This document shows, in pieces, positions 17,339 through 25,585 of a stretch of 64,000 nt of DNA. The stretch's first letter is position 1, and each line of letters begins with the position of its first letter. The DNA comes from Pegethrix bostrychoides GSE-TBD4-15B (GTDB lineage: Bacteria; Cyanobacteriota; Cyanobacteriia; Elainellales; Elainellaceae). The notes beneath the pieces were generated by a model, which saw nothing but the letters and a program-made list of their open reading frames with translations, was not told the origin of the DNA and ran no database searches. A program made the translations under genes and the position numbers. The stretch lies in contig JAHHHV010000067.1 of assembly GCA_019359155.1 (NCBI GenBank), forward strand, positions 1 to 64,000, given 5' to 3'.

Positions 17339-18571
17339 ATGCCTACCTACGTTGTTCGAGCCAGAGATACGAAAGGAAATGCTAGACGGGAGAAGGTCAC
17401 CGCCGATTCACCCGGAGAGGCGCGTACTGCCCTGCGCGAGAAAGGGCTGTTTGTCCAGGAGCTCGTTGAAGATCGAGGGTTGGTTGATCGGCTCAGCAAC
17501 TTTGACATGCAGGATGTGCAGACGGCGCTCACTAGCGTCACGGTCAAAGACAAGGCGATCTTTTCGCGGCAGTTTGCGGTGTTGATCAACGCAGGTGTGG
17601 CGCTGGTGCGCGGCTTGGGCGTACTGTCTGACCAATGCCCCAACCCCAAACTCAAAAAAGCCCTCCAGGAAATCAGCGGCGACGTGCAGCAGGGCACCAA
17701 CCTCTCAGACTCAATGCGAAAGCATCCCAACTGTTTTGACGGGCTGTATGTTGCCATGGTGCAGGCGGGCGAAGTCGGCGGGGTTCTAGATGAGGTCATG
17801 AACCGACTTGCCAAGCTGCTCGAAGATGTGGCGCGGCTGCAAAACCAAATTAAGTCTGCCATGACCTATCCAGTCGCGGTCGGCATCATTGCCGTCACGA
17901 TCTTTTTAGGGATGTGCATTTTTCTACTGCCAATTTTTGAAAATATTTTTATTGAGCTAAACGCTCCGCTGCCTGCTTTTACGGCGTTCATGATCGGGAT
18001 TAGCCGCTTCTTACGCAGCTTCTACGTGATTTTTCTGGTTGGCGCGATTATTGTGTTGGCCTATGCCTATCGCCAGTATTACAAGACGCGGGTAGGCCGC
18101 GAAACAATGGATCGCTTCTTCTTGAAGATGCCGCTGTTTGGCGACTTGATTCAAAAGACAGCCACAGCCCGCTTTTGCCGTACCTTTGGGGCGCTGTCTC
18201 GTTCTGGCGTGCCAATCCTCACCTCGCTGGAAATTGTCCGGGATACGGCAGGTAACCAGGTGATCGCTAACGCTGTGGATGAGGCTCGCAAAGAGGTGCA
18301 GACGGGTGGACAGATTAGTCTGGCGCTCCAGCGGGAGCAGGTGTTTCCGGTGATGGCAATTCAGATGATTAGCATTGGCGAAGAAACGGGCGAAATTGAC
18401 ACGATGCTGATGAAGGTAGCCGACTTCTATGAAGATGAAGTGGAGCAGGCGGTCAAGGCGCTGACCAGCATCATGGAGCCAATCATGATTGTGGTGCTGG
18501 GCGGCATGGTCGGATCGATTCTGATTGCCATGTACCTGCCGATCTTTGGCATTATGGACGCGATTAAGTAG
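17339..18571 (+). CDS. pilC: Type IV pilus inner-membrane platform protein PilC
   Basis: A 410-residue protein with two copies of the T2SSF domain (about residues 73-196 and 276-398). Each contains the pattern F.R.(F/L)..L...GV.(L/I)..(S/L)L and a GE..G.(L/I)D.(M/V) helix (GEVGGVLDEVMNRL, GEETGEIDTMLMKV). Three membrane helices are visible (about 178-200, 220-245 and 378-402). PilC is the platform on which PilB and PilT dock. It follows pilT after 215 bp, a gap long enough to hold its own promoter, and is closed by a strong terminator. Confidence 0.95.
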   Translation: MPTYVVRARDTKGNARREKVTADSPGEARTALREKGLFVQELVEDRGLVDRLSNFDMQDVQTALTSVTVKDKAIFSRQFAVLINAGVALVRGLGVLSDQCPNPKLKKALQEISGDVQQGTNLSDSMRKHPNCFDGLYVAMVQAGEVGGVLDEVMNRLAKLLEDVARLQNQIKSAMTYPVAVGIIAVTIFLGMCIFLLPIFENIFIELNAPLPAFTAFMIGISRFLRSFYVIFLVGAIIVLAYAYRQYYKTRVGRETMDRFFLKMPLFGDLIQKTATARFCRTFGALSRSGVPILTSLEIVRDTAGNQVIANAVDEARKEVQTGGQISLALQREQVFPVMAIQMISIGEETGEIDTMLMKVADFYEDEVEQAVKALTSIMEPIMIVVLGGMVGSILIAMYLPIFGIMDAIK

Positions 18572-18605
18572 CGCGGCGGCTACTGCCTCTGGTGATTCGA
18601 GCCTG

Positions 18606-18630
18606 CCCCTGCCAACTGGCGGGGGTTTTT
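18606..18630 (+). terminator. Rho-independent terminator after pilC
   Basis: CCCCTGCC and GGCGGGGG form an 8-bp stem (one T-G pair) around the loop AACT, followed directly by TTTTT. It lies 35 bp after the pilC stop and would end the pil transcript. Confidence 0.9.
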
Positions 18631-18706
18631 AGGTTGCTAGATTTCTTGTTACGGTTTGTTAAAATGCGAATACTTGGCTGTTGATCACTGATGATCATTA
18701 AAATTC

Positions 18707-19291
18707 ATGACGGTTAAACAGGTTCACTACGACGAGGCTTTGGCTGAGTGCAGCGACTACCGGGGGGCGATTGCCCTACTCAAACAGTTTCGCCCTTATC
18801 TAGAGCTGATTCCAAGTATGCGGCGACCGCAGGAGAGCGTTATCCCAATTCCGCTACCGCTGATCCGGCTAAGAAACGCGGTTTCGGCCACGGCGGCAGA
18901 CGCGCAGACGGGGGTTTCGCCCGGTGAGGTGATTCGACTGCCTGCCGATCTGGCGATTTTGATGTGTGACCCGGAGTGGAAGATCAAGACGGGCGTTGAG
19001 ATATTTATTTTTATTCATCGCCCTCAAGAAGATTTCTCGACGCTGCTTAACCGCTGGCGGCAGACCCAAATTTGGCTCAACCAGGGCTACGAGTGGCTAA
19101 TGCCTAAACGCCAGCAGCATTTGCTTAGCGAGGGAGCAGATGAGGTTCATCCGCTGTTTGTGCTGTTTGACGAAACCCCTGAACGGTTGCGGCGTGGGCT
19201 GCGCGGTGCAGGTTTACCACTGATTGTGCAGAAAATCTATACGCTGGATGAAGCGGAAGAGCTGATTGATCTAACCTCGTCTGAGCTGTGA
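18707..19291 (+). CDS. Hypothetical protein
   Basis: A 194-residue soluble protein with no signal or membrane segment. It mixes helices and strands; the clearest blocks are LPADLAILMCDPEWKIKTGVEIFIFIHRPQEDF in the middle and PERLRRGLRGAGLPLIVQKIYTLDEAEELIDL at the C-terminus. I do not recognise a family. It follows the pilC terminator and so has its own promoter. Base composition resembles the neighbouring core genes. Confidence 0.6.
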   Translation: MTVKQVHYDEALAECSDYRGAIALLKQFRPYLELIPSMRRPQESVIPIPLPLIRLRNAVSATAADAQTGVSPGEVIRLPADLAILMCDPEWKIKTGVEIFIFIHRPQEDFSTLLNRWRQTQIWLNQGYEWLMPKRQQHLLSEGADEVHPLFVLFDETPERLRRGLRGAGLPLIVQKIYTLDEAEELIDLTSSEL

Positions 19292-19547
19292 ATTTGAGCT
19301 GTAGAGGAGTCGCACCGCTTTTGTTCTAGTCTCGCTAATTCCTGGTTTCACTCCAAAGTCTGCTTGACTACAAGAATGAGTTGCGCGACACTAATTGAAA
19401 GCCGGGACTCAGGGTTTCATTAAGTTTCCTTGCGTTTTAAGTCGAAGCACTCTGTTCTGCGTAGATTATTTAGCAAGCTGGAACTATTTTTTTGGGTAGG
19501 GTTGCGGTCTTGAGCTTCAGGTTTTTTAACTGCGGAGACGAGCTGGA

Positions 19548-19751
19548 ATGGAAACGCTGGAATTTATTATTTATCCTGATGGCAGAGTGCAGGAAAAAGT
19601 GACGGGGATTGTGGGAGCCTCCTGCGCTGAGGTGACCGCCGCGATTGAAGCGCAGCTAGGCCTGGTTGTCAGCCAGGAATCTACATCTGAATATTTTGCT
19701 CAGCCGCTACAGCAGTCTGCGTCGGTTCAGGCTCAGCAGCAGGCCTTCTAA
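19548..19751 (+). CDS. DUF2997 family protein
   Basis: A 67-residue protein beginning METLEFIIYPDGRVQEKVTGIVGASC, the DUF2997 pattern, in which the IxPDGRVxExVxG(I/V)xGxxC core is followed by a helix ending in a glutamine-rich tail. In cyanobacteria this gene often sits directly upstream of ycf35 and a ferredoxin-like gene, as here. The conserved cysteine at about residue 26 could take part in metal or redox chemistry, which is inference. No function is established. Confidence 0.8.
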   Translation: METLEFIIYPDGRVQEKVTGIVGASCAEVTAAIEAQLGLVVSQESTSEYFAQPLQQSASVQAQQQAF

Positions 19752-19815
19752 GTTGAGCAGTTCACAAAAGTCCGCTAAGTCAGCAAAAAAGTCCAAATTC
19801 ATTTAGCAAAAACTC

Positions 19816-20202
19816 ATGTCACACTTTAGCCAAATCAAAACTCAGATCCGCGATCTCAGCTGCTTACAAGAGGCTCTGAGCGACTTAGGGATTAGCTGGA
19901 AACCCGGCCCACAGTTGGTTCGAGGCTATCGCGGCCAAACTGCGACTGCCGAAGTCGTGATTGAGCAAGACAACGGCTATGACATCGGCTTTAGTCAAAA
20001 TCAAGGTCAGTATGAGCTGGTCGCAGACTTACAGTACTGGCAGCAGGGGCTTTCAGTAGACGGCTTTTTGCGGCAGATCACGCAGCGCTACGCTTATCGC
20101 ACGGTCTTGAAGGAAACCAGCCTCCAAGGGTTTCAGGTGGCTGAGCAGCAGCAAAATGCTGACGGTTCAATTCGGCTAGTCGTTCAGCGCTGGGCGGCTT
20201 AA
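19816..20202 (+). CDS. ycf35: Ycf35-like protein (DUF1257)
   Basis: A 128-residue protein beginning MSHFSQIKTQIRDLSCLQEALSDLG, the hallmark of Ycf35/DUF1257, with VRGYRG and DIGFSQNQGQYELVADLQYW in the middle and a C-terminal ITQRYAYRTV block. Ycf35 is carried in some algal plastid genomes and in nearly all cyanobacteria, yet has no proven role. It sits 64 bp after the DUF2997 gene and 46 bp before a [4Fe-4S] ferredoxin gene. That conserved trio suggests a shared, perhaps redox-linked, function. Confidence 0.88.
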   Translation: MSHFSQIKTQIRDLSCLQEALSDLGISWKPGPQLVRGYRGQTATAEVVIEQDNGYDIGFSQNQGQYELVADLQYWQQGLSVDGFLRQITQRYAYRTVLKETSLQGFQVAEQQQNADGSIRLVVQRWAA

Positions 20203-20248
20203 GCCAACTGAAATTGGTATTTGAAATTGGCATTTGATAGGAGCTAGG

Positions 20249-20680
20249 ATGACCGATCTGGATCTAGGCTATGCGGCATCTGCTCTCTCGCCGGAGTTAG
20301 GAGGCCAGCTTCGAGAGACTGAGCGAACTGGCCTAGAACCAGAGCTAGGCGGCATGGTGCGGCAGCGAGGCGTTTACGTCGATGAGATTACCTGCATTGG
20401 CTGCAAGCACTGCGCCCATGTGGCTCGAAATACGTTTTACATCGAGGACGACTATGGACGCTCGCGGGTGATTCGTCAAGACGGCGATGCGGAAGCGGTG
20501 ATCCAAGAGGCCATTGATACCTGCCCGGTTGACTGCATTCACTGGCTGGACTACACAGATTTGAAGCAGCGTGAAGCCGAGCGAAAGTACCAGGTGATCC
20601 CCACCATCGGCTTTCCGGTTGATCGAGCCGTGATTTCTGCTCAAAGACGACGGCAAAAGCGTCAGGCTGAAACTCCCTGA
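20249..20680 (+). CDS. [4Fe-4S] ferredoxin-like protein
   Basis: About 143 residues from ATG 20249, preceded by GATAGGAGC. A single [4Fe-4S] site is formed by CIGCKHC (about residues 50-56) and the later CPVDC (about residues 93-97); the pattern CxxCxxC...CP is that of monocluster bacterial ferredoxins. The N-terminal 40 residues are an unusual extension containing two related ELGG motifs (SPELGGQL and EPELGGMV). The C-terminal tail is basic (QRRRQKRQ). It is third in the DUF2997-ycf35-ferredoxin operon. It likely passes electrons in the cytoplasm to an unknown partner. Confidence 0.85.
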   Translation: MTDLDLGYAASALSPELGGQLRETERTGLEPELGGMVRQRGVYVDEITCIGCKHCAHVARNTFYIEDDYGRSRVIRQDGDAEAVIQEAIDTCPVDCIHWLDYTDLKQREAERKYQVIPTIGFPVDRAVISAQRRRQKRQAETP

Positions 20681-20693
20681 ACTGGCAGCTTTA

Positions 20694-22148
20694 ATGGGTG
20701 CCCTGAACCTTCTGAGCAGGATCGCTTGTCGTGCGCTACTTGTGCTGGCTGCTGTTCTTGCGGTCGGCCTGAGCCAACTCGATGCGTCAGCTCAGGCCGT
20801 TTTGGGGCAGATTCGGGTGGTTAGCGCCGCTGATGCTGGAGTAGGCTCGCTGCGCTGGGCAATTGAGCAGGCCAACGCCGAGCCGAATCAGGATGTCATT
20901 GAGCTAGATATAAGTGAGTCAATTGTTCTCGGCTCGCCACTGCCTGCGATTACCAGCAGCCTGATGATTCAGGGCAACGGTGTGACAGTTAGGGGCGGCG
21001 CAAATCGCGTTTTTTGGGTTGAGCAGGGCGACGTGACGCTAAGGCAGCTTGTGATTGCGGACGGTCTAGCACAGGGAGAGAGCGGCAAAAACGGGGCAGG
21101 CGGCAGCGCTGGCTTAGGGGGCGGGCTGTTTGTCGAGGCAGGCACGGTCACGCTCATCCAGGTGCAGTTTGTTAACAATCAGGCCGTAGGGGGCAGCGGC
21201 AGCCTGCGAGAGCAAGCAATTACCCTAAGCAGCATTCAGCTCAACGGCACTAGGCTGGCTGAATTGATTCAGACTGCTCAGGCTCGAAATGATTCATCTC
21301 AGGATTCACCTCAAAATGGCAGCGGTGTAGCGATGAAAGCAGCTGAAAAGCCAGATATATTGCTGGCTGGCTCTATCCCAGAGAATCTTCCAGAAAAGCT
21401 CATTAAGAGTCAGGCCAATCAGTTTCGGGCAGCGCAGGGCGCGGTCGCAGGCGTAAACGGCATCGGCATTGGCGGCATCGGCAGCGTTGTCTTTGGTGGT
21501 GGCGGCGGCTTTGGTGGCTTTGGCAACGCAGGGCATGGTGGGAATGGCGGCGACGGCGGGCAGCTTGGGCATGGTGGCAACGGGGGGAATGGCGGCAATG
21601 GCGGTGTGGGACTGTTCGGTCGGTTTGAGCCGAACAGCGAGTGGGTTGGTCTGGCGCTGGGTAAAGCTGCTGATAAAGCTGCTGATAAAGCTACAGTGGC
21701 GTTAGCAAGTGGCGGCAATGGCGGCAATGGCGGCAATGGCGGCTTTGGTGGCGGTGGTGGCGCAGGCGGTAACGGCGGCGCAGGCGGATTGGCAGGGCAG
21801 ATGCTGCGTCCAGTGGGTCAGGCAGGGCAGGCAGGCAAAGCGGGCTTTGGCGGCGGAGACGGTAGCTTGCTGCAAGGTGGGGGCGGCGCTGGTTTGGGTG
21901 GCGCGATCTTTGTCAAGTCGGGGCGACTGCTGCTGAGCGAAACGAGATTTGAGCGCAACCGAGCGGTGGGTGGACAGGGGGGGCTACCGGGTTTGGGCAA
22001 AGCTGGAGCTATCTTTGTGATGCCGGAGGGTAGGCTGCGCATGCTGAATCCACCCAAGTTTATCGAGAATCAGGCGAGTGATGCCGGGACAACGCCAGAT
22101 GATAATGCTGATATTTGCAACTTAGACAGCGAGAGTTCAAGACAATAG
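20694..22148 (+). CDS. Secreted glycine-rich beta-helix-like repeat protein
   Basis: A 484-residue protein with an N-terminal signal (ALLVLAAVLAVGLSQLDASAQA). The first part has the pattern GSLRWAIEQANAEPNQDVIELDI, typical of right-handed parallel beta-helix surface proteins. It then has glycine-rich tracts (about residues 258-310 and 340-400) with many GGNGG units, reminiscent of PGRS-like proteins. Between them is a lysine/alanine segment AADKAADKA. It would be exported, perhaps to the cell surface or sheath. It starts 13 bp after the ferredoxin gene but is functionally unlike it, so co-transcription may be incidental. No catalytic motif is seen. Confidence 0.65.
   Translation: MGALNLLSRIACRALLVLAAVLAVGLSQLDASAQAVLGQIRVVSAADAGVGSLRWAIEQANAEPNQDVIELDISESIVLGSPLPAITSSLMIQGNGVTVRGGANRVFWVEQGDVTLRQLVIADGLAQGESGKNGAGGSAGLGGGLFVEAGTVTLIQVQFVNNQAVGGSGSLREQAITLSSIQLNGTRLAELIQTAQARNDSSQDSPQNGSGVAMKAAEKPDILLAGSIPENLPEKLIKSQANQFRAAQGAVAGVNGIGIGGIGSVVFGGGGGFGGFGNAGHGGNGGDGGQLGHGGNGGNGGNGGVGLFGRFEPNSEWVGLALGKAADKAADKATVALASGGNGGNGGNGGFGGGGGAGGNGGAGGLAGQMLRPVGQAGQAGKAGFGGGDGSLLQGGGGAGLGGAIFVKSGRLLLSETRFERNRAVGGQGGLPGLGKAGAIFVMPEGRLRMLNPPKFIENQASDAGTTPDDNADICNLDSESSRQ
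21663..21737 (+). repeat. In-gene short tandem repeats (12-bp x2.5 and 9-bp x3)
   Basis: AAAGCTGCTGAT is repeated at 21663-21674 and 21675-21686, then begins again. GGCGGCAAT is repeated three times at 21711-21737. Both periods are multiples of three, so length changes keep the reading frame of the glycine-rich protein. Confidence 0.85.
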
Positions 22149-22302
22149 GTTGCCGCAGATATTCAGGCGCATATTCAGGCGCAGGGCATTCTTTCGGGAG
22201 ATCAAGCAAAGCAAAATCCTGCCAGCTTGTCTTAGCTCTAGGCAGCTACGTCAGATTGCCGCTATACTGGCACTGTTGCAACTTGCTGACGCAGGCTGTT
22301 GA

Positions 22303-22375
22303 GGGCATGTAGCTCAGTGGATAGAGCATCAGATTCCGGTTCTGAGGGTCGGGGGTTCGAATCCCTCCATGCTCG
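22303..22375 (+). tRNA. tRNA-Arg (CCG), integration site
   Basis: A 73-nt cloverleaf: acceptor GGGCATG with CATGCTC (one G-T pair), D arm GCTCAGTGGATAGAGC, anticodon stem TCAGA with TCTGA around loop TTCCGGT, T stem GGGGG with CCCTC around TTCGAAT, discriminator G. The anticodon CCG reads CGG arginine codons. CCA is not encoded. A tyrosine integrase gene begins 188 bp downstream, so the 3' half of this tRNA is the likely attachment site. Confidence 0.94.
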
Positions 22376-22481
22376 TACAAAATGAATAGCTGTGATGCGG
22401 GTATTTCAGGACGTTTGAGACATCCGCATTGCGCTTGAGGCAGATTGATGTCTGGTTCGCTTGACCTAAAAATGGGTGGTT

Positions 22482-22523
22482 TTGGGGTAACTTAGCCGGT
22501 TTATTGGGGTAAAATTGGGGTAA
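22482..22523 (+). repeat. Three phased TTGGGGTAA repeats before the integrase gene
   Basis: TTGGGGTAA occurs at 22482-22490, 22504-22512 and 22515-22523, with start-to-start distances of 22 and 11 bp, so all three face the same side of the helix. They lie between the tRNA attachment site and the integrase start. They could be arm-type integrase/excisionase sites or an operator for integrase control. Two copies of the opposite orientation (TTACCCCA) occur inside the integrase gene at 22811-22818 and 22820-22828. Confidence 0.6.
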
Positions 22524-22563
22524 GTTTTAGAGCATCAGAGCTGTTCTAAGGGGGACTCTCTTC

Positions 22564-23736
22564 ATGCGTGATCTCACCCTCAACCGCAAGGCTTCTAAAG
22601 GTTCTGTTCAGATCAAGTCTTCCAATAACCGCCTACAGCTTGTTTTTAACTACGCAGGCAAGCGGCAATATCTCTCCACGGGCTTTGCTGACACTTCAGC
22701 GAATCGCAAACTTGCCGAAATGAAGGCAAGACAGATTGAGCTAGATATTCTCTCTGGCAATTTTGACTCAACGCTCACTAAATACAAGCCGCAGTCTGTC
22801 CTGAGTACCATTACCCCAGTTACCCCAATCGCTGCCCAAAAGCCAACCTTGGCTGAGCTATGGGAACGGTACACAGATTTCAAGCGCCCTAGTCTATCTC
22901 CAAATACTCTAGCGAAGGAGTTTTCTACCGTTGAGCGCTGCATTACGTCACGTTTACCCACAGTTTCTCTCGACGAAGCAATCGCAATTAGAGACTGGGT
23001 TGTCGCCAATAAATCTCCCGACGCAGCAAAGCGTCTTCTCACTCAACTTTCAGCCTGTTGTAAATGGGCAGTAAATTCAGGGCTAATTGCCGAGAATCCG
23101 TTTGATGGCATGGCCCTAGAGGTGAAGCTGCCGAAAAATAAATTGCACAATCAAGACCAGGAAATTGATCCCTTTACAGCGGAGGAGCGAGACGCAATCA
23201 TTCAAGCTTTTGAGAAAAATCGTTACTACTCCCACTACGCCCCTTTTATCAGCTTTCTGTTCAAAACAGGCTGTAGGCCCAGTGAAGCAATTGCCCTGCA
23301 ATGGAAGCATATTAGCTACGACTTTCGATTCATTACCTTTGAACAATCTGCTGTAATTTCAGAAAAAGGTTTGATTGCGAGAAAAGGACTCAAGACTCAG
23401 GAATCGCGCCGATTTCCTGCCAATAGTTCTCTTCAGGCATTCCTACGAGAGTTAAAGGCAGAAGACTGTCAGCCCGAATCCTTAGTCTTTCCCAGTCCAG
23501 ACGGAAAGTTCATTGACTTTCACAACTTTCGCAATCGGGCGTGGCTCACTATTTTAGAAGAATTACCAACCATTCGTTATCGAAAACCCTATCAAACGCG
23601 GCACACATTCATCACTTTAGCCCTAGATAACAACCTAGATGCCAAGGATGTAGCGCGGCTCGTCGGAAACAGCCCTGAGATCATTTACAGGCATTATGCA
23701 GGGAATAAACGAGAGCTGTTTGTCCCAGAATTTTAG
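22564..23736 (+). CDS. Tyrosine-type site-specific integrase
   Basis: A 390-residue recombinase. The N-terminal part (about 1-75; SNNRLQLVFNYAGKRQYLSTGF) looks like an arm-DNA-binding domain, followed by a core-binding SAM-like domain (LAELWERYTDFKRPSLSPNTL) and the catalytic domain. Catalytic residues are the Arg in TGCRPSEAIALQW, the box II Arg in PYQTRHTFITLAL (the usual first His is Tyr, a variant I have seen in related phage-type integrases), and the nucleophile in IYRHYAGN. Preceded by AAGGGGGA at 22549-22556. Position right after tRNA-Arg indicates that it integrated the element into the tRNA 3' end. Confidence 0.93.
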   Translation: MRDLTLNRKASKGSVQIKSSNNRLQLVFNYAGKRQYLSTGFADTSANRKLAEMKARQIELDILSGNFDSTLTKYKPQSVLSTITPVTPIAAQKPTLAELWERYTDFKRPSLSPNTLAKEFSTVERCITSRLPTVSLDEAIAIRDWVVANKSPDAAKRLLTQLSACCKWAVNSGLIAENPFDGMALEVKLPKNKLHNQDQEIDPFTAEERDAIIQAFEKNRYYSHYAPFISFLFKTGCRPSEAIALQWKHISYDFRFITFEQSAVISEKGLIARKGLKTQESRRFPANSSLQAFLRELKAEDCQPESLVFPSPDGKFIDFHNFRNRAWLTILEELPTIRYRKPYQTRHTFITLALDNNLDAKDVARLVGNSPEIIYRHYAGNKRELFVPEF

Positions 23737-23793
23737 AGGCGCATTACTGGAGACCAATAGAGTCGGAGGATATATTGCAACACAATTATATTT

Positions 23794-24379
23794 TCACTCC
23801 TGCGGATGCAAAACTTGTTCAGCCGTGAGCAAAAATTCTGGAAACGCGGAAGAAACAACGCGCTCGTTCCCCTTGAACAGCATTTCCTCATACCCATCAG
23901 TCACTAGCGTCAGCACCGTCACCGTTTGCTGCTTCGGGTCAATCAGCCAGTACTCTGGAATGGCTCTGGCCTGATACTGGGTACGCTTGTCTTGGTAGTC
24001 GCGGTCGCGGTTGGTCTTGCTGGGGCTAACCACTTCTACAACCAGCAGTGGAGGCGGCATCTCCAGGCGATTAGTGAGCCGTTTCTGGGTCAACTCAATG
24101 TGCTCTGGACGCAGAATCACCAAATCTGGAAACCGATTGCGCGGCTGCTTGGGCTTCAGGACTGGGACTTCCAGTTCACATCTATAGCGCTGAGTCAGTC
24201 TGGGTTTGACCTGAGTTGATCAGATAAAGCTGAAGCGCGAACGAAAGCCAAGCGTTGAATTCAGACTCAGTGGGCACAGCCAGCAGCACTCCATCTACCC
24301 ATTCGTACTGCTGGCCCGTGCCGTCATCGTAGGCCAGATAGTTTTCAAAGCTCATTCTGGGACTGGTTTCAGTTGTCAT
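23794..24379 (-). pseudogene. Uma2-family (DUF820) gene broken by a one-base frameshift
   Basis: The first frame reads MTTETSPRMSFENYLAYDDGTGQQYEWVDG and stops at a TAG near 24182. A second frame continues as RCELEVPVLKPKQPRNRFPDLVILRPEH through to LLTAEQVLHPQE at 23794. The two halves join into a normal Uma2 protein of about 195 residues if one extra T in the CTATAGA context (about 24184) is removed, giving ALRCELEVPV. Family motifs EYWLIDP and VEVVSPS are in the second half. This may be a true pseudogene or a sequencing error; nothing here decides. Confidence 0.85.
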
Positions 24380-24772
24380 TGGAGCGTCCTTCAGGCTAGC
24401 CCTCCTGCTGACAAGACAAGTTTATCCCATCTCTCCAGACTCTATCTTCACGATCCGATCGGCAATTGGATATAGATGGTTAATAAGTCCGATCAAGAAT
24501 CCGCTTGCTTGAAATATCGTTTCTCCTCGGCTGGCAATCCCGTCTTTCTAGCTTCTACAAAACTTAATTTTCTTAAGATTGACGTAATCGCAACCGCTTG
24601 ATAGCATCCTTATATAACCAAACGAGCATTTTAATAACCAAAAAAATCCAAATAGATATTAATTTCAGTCTTCTGCGCTCGCGACAGTGAAGGGGTTGCC
24701 AGCGTCGTCGGGCCGCACTCTACCAAGCAACAGGCTGCGCTTCAAGGATGTAGCAACTGCAAGGGAGGCTCT
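24380..24772. other. 393-bp AT-rich intergenic region
   Basis: No convincing coding sequence on either strand. It contains two ATAACCAAA copies (near 24616 and 24635). The right end has a good GGGAGG Shine-Dalgarno for the excisionase-like gene. It probably carries the promoter of that gene and may hold a regulatory or replication-related site. Confidence 0.5.
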
Positions 24773-25063
24773 ATGAATTCACCAAACGCTATACTGCCAA
24801 ACAGTCCTGAACCCTTTCGCTTTGTCAAGAAGCGAGAGATCTCCAAGCTGACGGGTCTATCTGGCGATACCCTCAAGAAGTATCGTCTCTCCGGCATCCT
24901 CTGTGAAGATATCCACTGGATTCGAGTTAATACAAAGCTCGTTCTCTACAACGTTCCGCTGATTATGGACTGGCTGCAAAATATCAACGATCCGGCTGCT
25001 CATCAGCGGGCAGTCGAATCATATCTATCGACCTTGCTCTCTAATCAGAAGAAACGGCGGTAG
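24773..25063 (+). CDS. Excisionase/helix-turn-helix DNA-binding protein
   Basis: A 96-residue protein preceded by AAGGGAGGCTCT and an ATG. The stretch FRFVKKREISKLTGLSGDTLKKYRLSG fits the winged-helix fold of MerR-like excisionases (AlpA/Xis type), and the following HWIRVNTKLVLYNVPLIMDWLQN matches the W....(V/I).Y....(I/V)..W wing common to phage and plasmid excisionases. It could direct excision of the tRNA-Arg element or regulate its genes. It is not adjacent to the integrase, with a broken Uma2 gene between, so the pairing is inferred. Confidence 0.6.
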   Translation: MNSPNAILPNSPEPFRFVKKREISKLTGLSGDTLKKYRLSGILCEDIHWIRVNTKLVLYNVPLIMDWLQNINDPAAHQRAVESYLSTLLSNQKKRR

Positions 25064-25123
25064 CTGGAATAGTCTGTTGAAAGTCAAACCAGATTCCTCG
25101 TCGCATCTGACGATTGTTAAAAC

Positions 25124-25525
25124 TCACTCTAGCTCCATCCCCGACTGCCGCAGCGGTGCTTGCCCCTGCGGTTTTTGCTGCGTCGCCTGCGCCTTCTCCA
25201 ATCGCTGTACCGCCTTCATCACCGTCGAGCGCACGTACTGGCTCATTGGCGCGAGCGGCACCCGGTTGCCATGCACCTGATGCTGAAGGTAGGGACTCTG
25301 GTGCAGAATGCCCACTACCTCCTTGGGCGAGTATCCGGCTTTGAGGGCAGCCAGCGCTACGGTGTCGTCCAGCTTGATGGCCGCCCAGTCGTTCTGAGCA
25401 AAGCGCTGGTAGAGGGCGGTGTAGTCGAGCTTTGCTTCGCCCACGACTCGGCGAGCCTGCTCTAGATACTGCTGACGGGCCTGCTTGCCTGCTTCATTCT
25501 CAGGCTCTTTCGGTTTTGCTGCCAT
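25124..25525 (-). CDS. Small protein sharing the C-terminal domain of the MobF relaxase
   Basis: A 133-residue soluble protein, third in the parM-like/parR-like operon. Residues about 35-105 (YTALYQRFAQ...D...LAALKAGYSPKEVVGIL..SPYLQHQVH...YVRSTVMKA) align with residues about 1066-1137 of the relaxase encoded at 27663-31154 (YRQLWQRYSQ...D..AAKRAFEEGCSPKQIALML..SSYVQQIH...YVNQTAQAA). The match covers identical spacing of the Y, QR, SPK, S-Y-Q, H and YV positions. This gives a domain found in one protein of the segregation operon and at the end of the transfer protein. I know no named family; a bridging or regulatory role is a guess. Confidence 0.65.
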   Translation of the reverse strand: MAAKPKEPENEAGKQARQQYLEQARRVVGEAKLDYTALYQRFAQNDWAAIKLDDTVALAALKAGYSPKEVVGILHQSPYLQHQVHGNRVPLAPMSQYVRSTVMKAVQRLEKAQATQQKPQGQAPLRQSGMELE

Positions 25526-25585
25526 AGGAATATAGAAAAGGTGATTTAGGAGGAATAGTTGAAAGAATCTAGCCGAGAATCAAAC

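Noticed and set aside
21460-21900. Repeated short units considered as a CRISPR array
   Set aside because: The repeats are in-frame glycine codons of one exported protein, with no unique spacers of constant length.
22811-22828. Reverse TTACCCCA copies in the integrase gene as independent binding sites
   Set aside because: They encode the Thr-Pro-Val-Thr-Pro stretch, so codon constraint alone could explain them; mentioned only as a note with the upstream repeats.
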